A DNA stretch of 37,823 bases from Enterobacter cancerogenus (lineage in GTDB: Bacteria > Pseudomonadota > Gammaproteobacteria > Enterobacterales > Enterobacteriaceae), in contig JRUP01000042.1 of NCBI GenBank assembly GCA_000773965.1, positions 1 to 37,823 of the forward strand, written 5' to 3'. The translations under genes and the position numbers were made by a program. Position 1 is the stretch's first letter. Every line of letters begins with the position of its first letter. Under the pieces are notes generated by a model, which made no database searches, had not been told where the DNA came from, and was given only the letters and a program-made list of their open reading frames with translations. Positions 8,923-15,605 of the stretch are shown one piece after another.

Positions 8923-9534
8923 ATGAGCGCAAAAGTTTGGTTAGTGGATGATGATTTGTCGGTGCGTGAATCATTGGGTTTTCTCTTGAGAACGCTGGAA
9001 TATGACGTTGCCGACTTTGCTGATTTGGCCTCATTTGAGGAGGCTACGTCAGCGCAGGAACCGCTGCGCGGCTGTTTGTTGCTGGACGTCCGCATGCCGG
9101 GCATCAGTGGCCTGAGCTGGTTGGCAGAGAAGGGCGAAAGGCATCCGCTGCTGCCGGTGATCATCATGACCGGTCATGGCACGATTGAAGCCTGTCGCCG
9201 TGCATTCCGTCAGGGGGCTTTCGAGTTCTACACCAAACCGTTAGAGATTGAACCGTTGCTGGAAAGCGTGCACCAGGCAATGCATGAAAGTGAACAGCGC
9301 GCGCAGCGCTGGCAGGCGCAACAGATTTTGCAGTCGCGTTTTGCATTGTTGTCGGTGCGTGAAAACGAAGTGATGCAACTGATGATTGCCGGACAGACCA
9401 GCAAAGAGATAGCGCGTGATTTATCGCTGTCACCACGAACGGTTGAAGCCCATCGCGCCGCAGTTCTGACTAAACTGGAAATGGACAATCTTGCGCAACT
9501 GATTCACGCCTGGCAACAACTTAACCAGGTATAA
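8923..9534 (+). CDS. FixJ/NarL-type response regulator with LuxR helix-turn-helix
   Basis: The 203-residue product has an N-terminal receiver domain with the acidic pocket Asp9-Asp11, phospho-acceptor Asp55 in LLLDVRMPG, Thr83 and Lys105, and a C-terminal LuxR-type DNA-binding domain with LSVRENEVMQLMIAGQTSKE and LSPRTVEAHRAAVLTKL. This architecture is that of FixJ/TtrR-like transcription activators. It begins four bases after the kinase gene and is certainly its partner. The targets are not shown by the sequence; the adjacent secreted HbpS-like gene is the obvious candidate. Confidence 0.9.
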   Translation: MSAKVWLVDDDLSVRESLGFLLRTLEYDVADFADLASFEEATSAQEPLRGCLLLDVRMPGISGLSWLAEKGERHPLLPVIIMTGHGTIEACRRAFRQGAFEFYTKPLEIEPLLESVHQAMHESEQRAQRWQAQQILQSRFALLSVRENEVMQLMIAGQTSKEIARDLSLSPRTVEAHRAAVLTKLEMDNLAQLIHAWQQLNQV

Positions 9535-9590
9535 CTACCTGGCAGAACGCGTGATCACCCGAATATTTATTAACCTGCTCTCATTTTACA

Positions 9591-9620
9591 GTGTCACCTA
9601 ACATAACTCAGGAGTGACAC
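9591..9620 (+). promoter_or_regulatory. Inverted repeat enclosing the hbpS-like ribosome binding site
   Basis: GTGTCAC (9591-9597) and GTGACAC (9614-9620) are perfect complements 16 bases apart, and the right arm ends exactly where the ATG begins. The CAGGAG ribosome binding site lies at the edge of the right arm. In RNA this hairpin could limit translation; in DNA the dyad could be an operator. Confidence 0.45.
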
Positions 9621-10094
9621 ATGACTATTCGCCTTTCTTTGATTGCTGCTGCGGCGGCATTTGTTTCTTTTGGCAGCCAGGCCGCCGTGACTGAATCCAA
9701 TCTGTCATTGGCTGAGGCGCAAAAACTGGCCAGCGCCGCCATTCAGTCCTGCGCAGCAAAAAATTACAATGTCACCGTGACAGTAGTGGATCGCGCAGGT
9801 TTAGTGACTGCGGTACAGCGTATGGACAATGCCGGTCCGCACACCGTAGAAGCGAGCCGTATGAAGGCCTACACCGCGTTGAGTACCAGGAATCTGAGTG
9901 GCAAAGTGATGGAAACGGCACAGAACAATCCAGGCGCGCAGAATATGCGTGATGTCCCAGGCTTTCTGCTGTTAGCCGGTGGCGTGCCGGTAAAAAGTGG
10001 TAATCAGGTGATTGGTGCGATTGGTGTCGGTGGTGCGCCGGGCGGTAATCTTGATGAGGCTTGCGCGCTGGATGCATTGAAAGCGATTGATTAA
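9621..10094 (+). CDS. Secreted HbpS/GlcG-like (DUF336) haem-binding-type protein
   Basis: The 157-residue product has a clear Sec signal peptide (RLSLIAAAAAFVSFGSQA, cleavage expected at about residue 22) followed by a complete GlcG/HbpS domain: LSLAEAQKLASAAIQSC, VTVVDRAG, VEASRMKAYTALSTR, VPGFLLLAGGVPV and IGAIGVGGAPGG. In Streptomyces the extracellular HbpS binds haem and modulates the SenS kinase. Here the gene follows a kinase and regulator pair, 86 bases after the regulator, on the same strand. Haem binding is inferred from the family; no haem ligand can be assigned by eye. Its own upstream region carries a hairpin over the ribosome binding site. Confidence 0.82.
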   Translation: MTIRLSLIAAAAAFVSFGSQAAVTESNLSLAEAQKLASAAIQSCAAKNYNVTVTVVDRAGLVTAVQRMDNAGPHTVEASRMKAYTALSTRNLSGKVMETAQNNPGAQNMRDVPGFLLLAGGVPVKSGNQVIGAIGVGGAPGGNLDEACALDALKAID

Positions 10095-10100
10095 TTCATG

Positions 10101-10124
10101 ATGGGCGCAATATATTGCGCCCAT
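10101..10124. terminator. Stem-loop between convergent genes
   Basis: ATGGGCGCAA, a TATA loop and TTGCGCCCAT make a perfect ten-base-pair stem six bases after the HbpS-like gene. Neither side has a T-tract, so it may act as a transcript-end stabiliser or a weak bidirectional terminator. Confidence 0.55.
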
Positions 10125-10224
10125 CAAGCACATTGTCTGTCGTGTCACTTCAATTAGGCTGTCCAACATAGCCAGGGCACGTCCTGCAGGCCACCCGCTT
10201 CGGAATATTGGTTTTCCTGCCGCG

Positions 10225-11007
10225 CTATGATTCCACTGATGAACTGCCATAACGTACGCGTCTTGACGCCACAAAACACAACAGCGGCACCGGCAAGGTA
10301 AACAGCAGCAGCAACCACAGCAGTACGTACACCGCATCGACGCCGTCATTTTGCAGATTGTTATAAAGCTGAACCGGCATGCCCTGAGGGAAATAGGCGA
10401 AAATCATAACAATGCCGAACTCACCCATGGCGCGCACCCACGCCAAAGCCGTTGCAGAGGCTAAACCCGGCGCGGCCAGCGGAACCGACAAACGCCAAAA
10501 CCCCTGCCACGGTGAGGCACCTAAGGTACGACCGGCATCCAGAATATCCTGCGGAACGCCCGCAAAAGCGGAACGCGCGGTAGTGATGAAGTAGGGCAGT
10601 GCGCCGTACCATTGCGCCAGAATAAACGCGGCAGGATTGTTAACCAGCGTCCAGCCAAATTTCCCCAGTAATTCCCCCGGAACACTATAAGGTCCGTAAG
10701 CGCTCACCAGTAAAATCCCCATTGCCAGCGGAGGCGTCAGTAATGGAATCATCACCAACAGTTCCACAATGGCGCGCGCGCGGCCCTTTGCCTGCGACAA
10801 CCACCACGCCACCGGCAATCCGCTGATAAAGATCAACAGCAGCGCAATCGCGCCCAAACCTAAAGACGTGGTGATGGCACTGCCATCGCCCCAGGCGAGG
10901 TGCATATGCTGCCATTGGGTCACGCCAATCAGGGTGACGAATGGCACTGCCAGCAACAACAGTGCTGGCAGTGACAACCAAAGCGCGGTGGCGTGACCGG
11001 TCTTCAT
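10225..11007 (-). CDS. ModB-like ABC transporter permease (molybdate/tungstate type)
   Basis: The 260-residue inner-membrane protein has about six hydrophobic segments and the permease signature around DAGRTLGASPWQGFWRLSVPLA (the EAA loop that contacts the ATPase). The pattern LPPLAMG-like TPPLAMGILL and FGIVMIFA matches the ModB/CysT/WtpB group. Its start overlaps the stop of the binding-protein gene (TAATG), so the two form one operon. No ATP-binding subunit gene follows: the 130 bases downstream hold only a stem-loop before the convergent HbpS-like gene. The ATPase must come from elsewhere or the transporter is incomplete. Confidence 0.85.
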   Translation of the reverse strand: MKTGHATALWLSLPALLLLAVPFVTLIGVTQWQHMHLAWGDGSAITTSLGLGAIALLLIFISGLPVAWWLSQAKGRARAIVELLVMIPLLTPPLAMGILLVSAYGPYSVPGELLGKFGWTLVNNPAAFILAQWYGALPYFITTARSAFAGVPQDILDAGRTLGASPWQGFWRLSVPLAAPGLASATALAWVRAMGEFGIVMIFAYFPQGMPVQLYNNLQNDGVDAVYVLLWLLLLFTLPVPLLCFVASRRVRYGSSSVES

Positions 11008-11930
11008 TACTGATAAACAGCTCCGCCTTTCGGTGCGGCGTAACCATTCTGTTTAAACAGCGCCTGACCTGGCTGGCTCAGCATGAAATCGACAAAGGCT
11101 TTACCCGCTGCCGCACCGTGCGGGGCGTTTTTCAGCACGGCTGCGTAGTAAACCAGCGGCTGGGTATGCAGTACTTTATCTTTGCCCGCGCTGTCTTTGA
11201 CGCTGAAGCTGACAGTGTCATACCACTGTTTTGCCATGTCTGGATTGCTCAGGTTGATCTCATCCGGCAGCGCCACGTAAGGCAGATGTGCGGAAATCAC
11301 TTCACTCTCATAACCTGCCGCGGCATCGACCTGACCACTCTCCAGTCGAGCTAGCAGGCCGCCTTCAAGGTGGGTCTGAGCAGGGTTTTGGTAGCCACCG
11401 AGAATTTTATCGGCGATGCCAGGCTGCTTGTAATACTTCTCAGCCAGCAGCAGGGTAAAGATAATATTCTGGCCTTTTGGATCATTGATCGGATCGGTGC
11501 GCCCGAACTTAATCCCCGGTGTTGCCAGCACTTTCAGCCAGCTAGCGTCTGTGCCTTTGGCCTGTGCGAACTGCTGGGCAAATTTCCCTTTCGGACTATA
11601 CGCCACCACCATGCTAGTGCTGGCAACCGGTACGGCATCATCAATCAATCCAGCATCTTTCAAGATCTGCATCGGGCCCGGCGTGATGGAGACGAACACG
11701 TCAGCGGTGATTTTTTTACTCGCTAGCAGACGTGCCATGCCGTATGCACCCTGGCCTTGCCCTTCATATTTCCCATCGTTCTGTTTAGCAAAGGCTGGAC
11801 CTAATGACTGGTCCATCACTTTTCCCATCGAACCGGCATAAGTCACACGAATATCGGTATTGGCTTGTGCCTGCAAGCTGAGGCCAGCGGCGGCGGTTAA
11901 CATCAATGCTGTGAGGTATCTGACTTGCAT
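11007..11930 (-). CDS. Periplasmic molybdate/tungstate-type ABC substrate-binding protein
   Basis: The 307-residue product begins with a Sec signal peptide (RYLTALMLTAAAGLSLQAQA, cleavage at about residue 23). The mature part has the oxyanion-binding pattern VTYAGSMGKVMD, ADVFVSITPGPM, FGRTDPINDPKGQ and GYESEVISAHLPYV seen in WtpA/ModA-like proteins. It binds an oxyanion in the periplasm and delivers it to the permease encoded next. A well placed ribosome binding site (AAAGGGA) supports the start. Substrate identity (molybdate, tungstate or another oxyanion) is inferred from the family and from the ModE-like box just upstream. Confidence 0.85.
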   Translation of the reverse strand: MQVRYLTALMLTAAAGLSLQAQANTDIRVTYAGSMGKVMDQSLGPAFAKQNDGKYEGQGQGAYGMARLLASKKITADVFVSITPGPMQILKDAGLIDDAVPVASTSMVVAYSPKGKFAQQFAQAKGTDASWLKVLATPGIKFGRTDPINDPKGQNIIFTLLLAEKYYKQPGIADKILGGYQNPAQTHLEGGLLARLESGQVDAAAGYESEVISAHLPYVALPDEINLSNPDMAKQWYDTVSFSVKDSAGKDKVLHTQPLVYYAAVLKNAPHGAAAGKAFVDFMLSQPGQALFKQNGYAAPKGGAVYQ

Positions 11931-11939
11931 TCCCTTTCT

Positions 11940-11963
11940 CGCTATATAATTAGGTAGATAACG
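11940..11963 (-). promoter_or_regulatory. Putative ModE operator
   Basis: On the + strand the sequence reads CGCTATAT, eight bases, TAGATAACG, matching the ModE pattern CGnTATAT-N8-TAnATAACG as I recall it from the E. coli mod operon, with the same 24-base span. It lies 10-33 bases before the ATG of the binding-protein gene, where a bound repressor would block transcription. It would mean the pair is repressed when molybdate is sufficient. Confidence 0.6.
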
Positions 11964-12019
11964 ATTATCGGAAATTGTGCAATCAGTGCAAGCTGAAATC
12001 TGTTGCGAAATATGGGGAT

Positions 12020-12037
12020 AGCCCGCCGCAGCGGGCT
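12020..12037 (-). terminator. Stem-loop after the DsbA-like gene
   Basis: On the minus strand AGCCCGC, TGCG and GCGGGCT form a perfect seven-base-pair stem shortly after the stop codon. No T-tract follows, so termination strength is uncertain. Confidence 0.55.
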
Positions 12038-12044
12038 GAAAGCA

Positions 12045-12605
12045 TCAGGCGAGAATGCGCTGTGCCCAGGACTCAATATCATCACCGCTGCCAATATCCA
12101 ACTGCACCAGGCCGTTGGTGATAAAGGTGGGTGAGACGTGAATACCGTTCTGGCGCGAATATTTACAATGCCATTTGATTTCGTTCTGCAGCTCGGCGCG
12201 CAGGAAAGGCGCGTGTGCATCGATGCCGCTGTACTGCTGCAAACGTGCAAGGATTTGGTTCGGCGTCGCGTCCATATTGGGCCCATGACTGTGATCGGTG
12301 AACTCAAACTCCTCACGATGATCGGCGACCGCCTGCAGCACACGTTTTGCAGCGGCTTTGCCCTCTGGCAAAGTGGATGCGGCGAGGATGTAACGAACGA
12401 TCAGTCCGGAATACATATGCCATGGCTGGGATTGCAGCCGAATCTTCAGCGTCATCTTATCTTCCCCCACCAATGCCAGCAGCGCATCCAGCTTATTAAA
12501 AGCACGGACTGAGAACGGGCAGGTGGGTTCCAGAAACACTTCAAACACTTTGGGGCCGTGGCCCCAGATTAATGGATCGGCGTGTAAAGCAGTGGTTTGA
12601 CTCAT
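12045..12605 (-). CDS. DsbA-like thioredoxin-fold protein with a CPFS active-site motif
   Basis: The 186-residue product has a thioredoxin fold of the DsbA/2-hydroxychromene isomerase kind: a first strand ending in EPTCPFS (Cys29), a helical insert and the cis-proline region HVSPTFITNG near residue 160. Only the first Cys of the usual CxxC is present, the second being Ser, so it is unlikely to be a classical disulfide oxidase and may act as a reductase or glutathione-dependent enzyme. No signal peptide is seen, so it is cytoplasmic. The ATG at 12605 was chosen over 12611 because CAGGGA lies six bases before it. Its neighbours give no functional hint. Confidence 0.75.
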   Translation of the reverse strand: MSQTTALHADPLIWGHGPKVFEVFLEPTCPFSVRAFNKLDALLALVGEDKMTLKIRLQSQPWHMYSGLIVRYILAASTLPEGKAAAKRVLQAVADHREEFEFTDHSHGPNMDATPNQILARLQQYSGIDAHAPFLRAELQNEIKWHCKYSRQNGIHVSPTFITNGLVQLDIGSGDDIESWAQRILA

Positions 12606-12893
12606 ATTCATTCCCTGTTGCGAGGTTAAACGTTGCCCTACTTTGGCAAAGCGCGGCGACGACAGCCAGCTTAGGTTTATGCTTTTTTGTTACAAGGACA
12701 TTTGCGGTCATCAGCACGATGCAAAATAAAAATCATTTTATAGATCCGTTAACTACAAGAATGTCCGCTGTTCCGGCATTTGCTCAGAAAATAAACGGCT
12801 ATAGTTATGCCAGCTTTGTTCTCTTTTTGTGCGGTCAACGCCGCACGTTTTATTCATTTGCCTGGAGCCAATAGATAAGCAACGAGGTTCAAT

Positions 12894-13163
12894 GTGTTTG
12901 CCGAAATATCCTGGAAAATCATCCATCAGGTCATTAACCAGACCATCGCGGAGATGGTGGATGAGCAGCAAACGTTGGATGTGATAACCCTGCGTAGACG
13001 GTTGCGTGAAATGGCCGAAAACGAAACAGATGAAGAGATGGTGCTGTGTTACTGGCAAGCCAGCAAAGTGCTGACGCGCTTGCCGGCCACAGTAACAGCC
13101 AGCCAGTTGGTTGAAGCGGCACGCCACGCTTTTCGCAGCCCGCTCAATCATGATCCGCTTTAA
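12894..13163 (+). CDS. Small hypothetical protein
   Basis: This 89-residue, mostly helical, acidic and soluble protein is not recognised. A GTG start fits an AACGAGG ribosome binding site six bases upstream; an ATG two bases before it is in another frame. The middle (EMAENETDEEMVLCYWQASKVL) looks amphipathic and no membrane segment or metal motif is visible. Coding is supported by a full-length frame with a good ribosome binding site and a plausible amino-acid composition. The 282-base gap before it holds no recognised element beyond a possible promoter. Confidence 0.6.
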   Translation: MFAEISWKIIHQVINQTIAEMVDEQQTLDVITLRRRLREMAENETDEEMVLCYWQASKVLTRLPATVTASQLVEAARHAFRSPLNHDPL

Positions 13164-13273
13164 CCCTGAATGCTTTTCTTACAAATCGCGGATAATTGAT
13201 TGATTTATCGTCATAATCCTGGCGTACGCTCTGCTAGACTAGTGAGTCGAAAACGCTGAAACAGAGGACAGTA

Positions 13274-14290
13274 ATGAAAATCAAAAGTTATGCCGCGATG
13301 AATGCAGGCGAAGCGCTGGTGCCTTTTGAGTATGAGGCCGGTCCGCTGGCAGCTGAAGAGGTACAGGTTGAGGTCGATTACTGTGGCGTCTGCCACTCTG
13401 ACCTGTCGATGATTGATAACGAGTGGGGCATCTCAGCCTTCCCGGTGATCGCGGGCCATGAAGTGATTGGCCGCATCAGTGCGTTAGGTGAAGCCGCACA
13501 GAATAAAGGGCTGAAAGTTGGTCAGCGCGTGGGCATCGGCTGGACAGCGAAAAGCTGCCAGCACTGTAATGCCTGCATCAACGGCGAGCAGGTTAACTGC
13601 GAAAACGGTTCTGTACCCACCATCATGAATAAAGGTGGTTTCGCCAGCCATCTGCGTGCTGACTGGCAATGGGTGATCCCGCTGCCAGAGTCAATGGATA
13701 TCACCACTGCCGGCCCACTGCTGTGCGGCGGTATCACCGTGTTCAAACCGCTGCTGATGCACAACATCAATGCCACCAGTCGTGTGGGCGTGATCGGCAT
13801 CGGTGGCCTTGGCCACATGGCGATCAAACTGTTGCGTGCTATGGGTGCGGAAGTGACTGCGTTCAGCTCCAACGCCAGTAAAACGGAATCTATCCTGGCG
13901 ATGGGTGCCGATCGCGTGGTGAACAGCCGCGATCCGCAGGCACTGAATGCGTTGGCGGGTCAGTTTGATCTGATCATCAGCACCGTTGCGGTTGATTTGG
14001 ACTGGCAGCCGTACTTCCAGGCGCTGGCACCGCACGGTAAATTCCACACCGTGGGTGCCGTGATGAAGCCATTTGAAGTTCCGGCTTTCAGCCTGATCAT
14101 GGGTGATCGTGCCGTGACCGGATCATCCACCGGTTCTCCGGGCCAGTTGCGTTCGTTAATGAAACTGGCATCGCGTGCTGACGTTGCGCCAACGGTTGAA
14201 GCCTTCCCGATGTCGAAAATCAACGACGCGCTGGATCATGTCCGCGCCGGTAAAGCGAATTACCGCGTGGTGCTGAAAGCGGATTTCTAA
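13274..14290 (+). CDS. ahr: Zinc-dependent NADPH aldehyde reductase Ahr (YjgB-like), copy 1
   Basis: The 338-residue product matches E. coli Ahr in length and motifs. It is a cytoplasmic medium-chain dehydrogenase that reduces aldehydes to alcohols. Catalytic zinc ligands are Cys40 (in CGVCHSD), His62-Glu63 (AGHEV) and Cys151 (GPLLCGG). The structural zinc site is Cys95, Cys98, Cys101 and Cys109, and the cofactor motif GIGGLGH is at 175-181. GAGGACAG lies just before the ATG. A second copy, about 85% identical by ungapped hand comparison, follows at 14546. Confidence 0.9.
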   Translation: MKIKSYAAMNAGEALVPFEYEAGPLAAEEVQVEVDYCGVCHSDLSMIDNEWGISAFPVIAGHEVIGRISALGEAAQNKGLKVGQRVGIGWTAKSCQHCNACINGEQVNCENGSVPTIMNKGGFASHLRADWQWVIPLPESMDITTAGPLLCGGITVFKPLLMHNINATSRVGVIGIGGLGHMAIKLLRAMGAEVTAFSSNASKTESILAMGADRVVNSRDPQALNALAGQFDLIISTVAVDLDWQPYFQALAPHGKFHTVGAVMKPFEVPAFSLIMGDRAVTGSSTGSPGQLRSLMKLASRADVAPTVEAFPMSKINDALDHVRAGKANYRVVLKADF

Positions 14291-14301
14291 CATCGCGATA
14301 G

Positions 14302-14378
14302 GGTCGGCAGCCATGCCCTTGTAACTTCAATGTCAGATGAGGGTCCGACTATTGCGTCGCAGTGCAGCCATGCCGACC
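14302..14378 (+). other. Candidate structured RNA element between the two ahr copies
   Basis: GGTCGGCA (14302-14309) and TGCCGACC (14371-14378) are perfect complements enclosing about 60 bases that can form further short stems (for example CCCT with AGGG). GCAGCCATGCC occurs inside both ends. A terminator-like hairpin follows at 14390. It could be a 3' UTR-derived small RNA, an attenuator or simply a folded 3' end. Confidence 0.3.
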
Positions 14379-14389
14379 TGAAGTCTTAC

Positions 14390-14408
14390 GGTGCGCCTCA
14401 TGCGCACC
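14390..14408 (+). terminator. Stem-loop terminator after ahr copy 1
   Basis: GGTGCGC, a five-base loop and GCGCACC form a seven-base-pair GC-rich stem followed by GATTCTTCT, a weak pyrimidine tail. A near-identical stem follows ahr copy 2. Confidence 0.6.
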
Positions 14409-14545
14409 GATTCTTCTCCCCCATTCTTAGCCTGCATCTTCCTCTCAAACAGCATTCCCCTCACTAATAACCTGATTATTCAGCATTATATTGCTCATCA
14501 CTTTGCTACTCTGGTGCTCTATCGAGCAAAATCCCGAGGACAGCG

Positions 14546-15562
14546 ATGAAGATTTCCAGCTATGCCGCTCTGCAAGCGGGTGAGGCGCTAGTGCCTTATG
14601 AATATGATGCCGGCCTGCTGGCAGCGGAAGACGTGCAGGTTGAAGTCGATTACTGCGGCGTGTGCCATTCCGATTTGTCGATGATCGATAACGAGTGGGG
14701 CGGTTCACGTTATCCGTTGATTGCCGGACATGAAGTGATTGGTCGCGTGGTGGCGCTGGGAGAGGCAGCGCAGAACAAAGGGCTCAGCATCGGGCAACGC
14801 GTCGGTATCGGCTGGACGGCAAAAAGCTGCCATCACTGTGATGCCTGCATCGCAGGCGATCAGGTCAATTGCGAAAATGGCAAAGTCTCCACCATCAATA
14901 ACCGCGGCGGTTTTGCCAGCCATCTTCGTGCCAATTGGCAATGGGTGATCCCGTTGCCCGAGTCGTTGGATTTGGCGTCTGCGGGTCCGTTGCTGTGTGG
15001 TGGCATCACCGTATTCAAACCGTTATTGATGCATAACATCAACGCCACCAGCCGCGTCGGGGTGATTGGAATTGGTGGACTAGGGCACATGGCGATTAAG
15101 CTGCTGCGTGCGATGGGCGCGGAAGTCACCGCATTTAGCTCCAATGCCAGCAAAACTGACTCCATTCTGGCGATGGGCGCCAATCGGGTAGTGAACAGCC
15201 GCGATGCTGAAGCTTTGAATGCTTTGACAGGGCAGTTTGATCTGATCATCAGCACCGTTGCCGTGGATTTAGACTGGAAGCCCTACTACCAGGCACTGGC
15301 GCGACAAGGCAAGTTCCACACGGTGGGCGCGGTGATGAAGCCGTTTGAGGTTCCGGCGTTCAGTTTGATTGTCGGCGATCGTGCGCTAACCGGATCTTCA
15401 ACCGGTTCTCCCGCTCAGTTACGTACCTTGCTCAAGTTAGCCGCCCGCGTGGATATCGCTCCACAGGTGGAGGAATTTCCGATGTCGCAGGTGAATGCCG
15501 CGTTAGAACACGTGAGAGCGGGAAAAGCCCATTATCGCGTGGTACTCAAAGCGGATTTTTAA
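14546..15562 (+). CDS. ahr: Zinc-dependent NADPH aldehyde reductase Ahr (YjgB-like), copy 2
   Basis: The second 338-residue Ahr paralogue keeps all catalytic and structural zinc ligands and the GIGGLGH cofactor motif at the same positions as copy 1. About 52 residues differ, concentrated in residues 53-58, 96-120 and the last 60, while about 60 residues around the cofactor motif are unchanged. Codons in that conserved stretch differ at many third positions, so the duplication is not recent. The separate 5' region (a different promoter sequence but the same GAGGACAG ribosome binding site) suggests independent regulation. Both copies could reduce toxic or fermentation aldehydes. Confidence 0.9.
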   Translation: MKISSYAALQAGEALVPYEYDAGLLAAEDVQVEVDYCGVCHSDLSMIDNEWGGSRYPLIAGHEVIGRVVALGEAAQNKGLSIGQRVGIGWTAKSCHHCDACIAGDQVNCENGKVSTINNRGGFASHLRANWQWVIPLPESLDLASAGPLLCGGITVFKPLLMHNINATSRVGVIGIGGLGHMAIKLLRAMGAEVTAFSSNASKTDSILAMGANRVVNSRDAEALNALTGQFDLIISTVAVDLDWKPYYQALARQGKFHTVGAVMKPFEVPAFSLIVGDRALTGSSTGSPAQLRTLLKLAARVDIAPQVEEFPMSQVNAALEHVRAGKAHYRVVLKADF

Positions 15563-15580
15563 GTCTCGTAGACGAGATGA

Positions 15581-15600
15581 GGTGCGCATCCTTGCGCACC
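15581..15600 (+). terminator. Stem-loop terminator after ahr copy 2
   Basis: GGTGCGCA, TCCT and TGCGCACC form a perfect eight-base-pair stem 18 bases after the stop codon. It lacks a T-tract and sits between convergent genes, so it may serve both. Confidence 0.6.
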
Positions 15601-15605
15601 AACCC

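Noticed and set aside
10095..10224. Possible remnant of an ABC ATPase after the permease gene
   Set aside because: The three minus-strand frames were read through by eye; none shows Walker or signature motifs, and the stretch is too short to judge. Only the absence of the ATPase gene is reported.
12572..12874. 100-codon open frame upstream of the small hypothetical gene
   Set aside because: It overlaps the DsbA-like start region, has low-complexity Phe/Ser-rich translation and no ribosome binding site.
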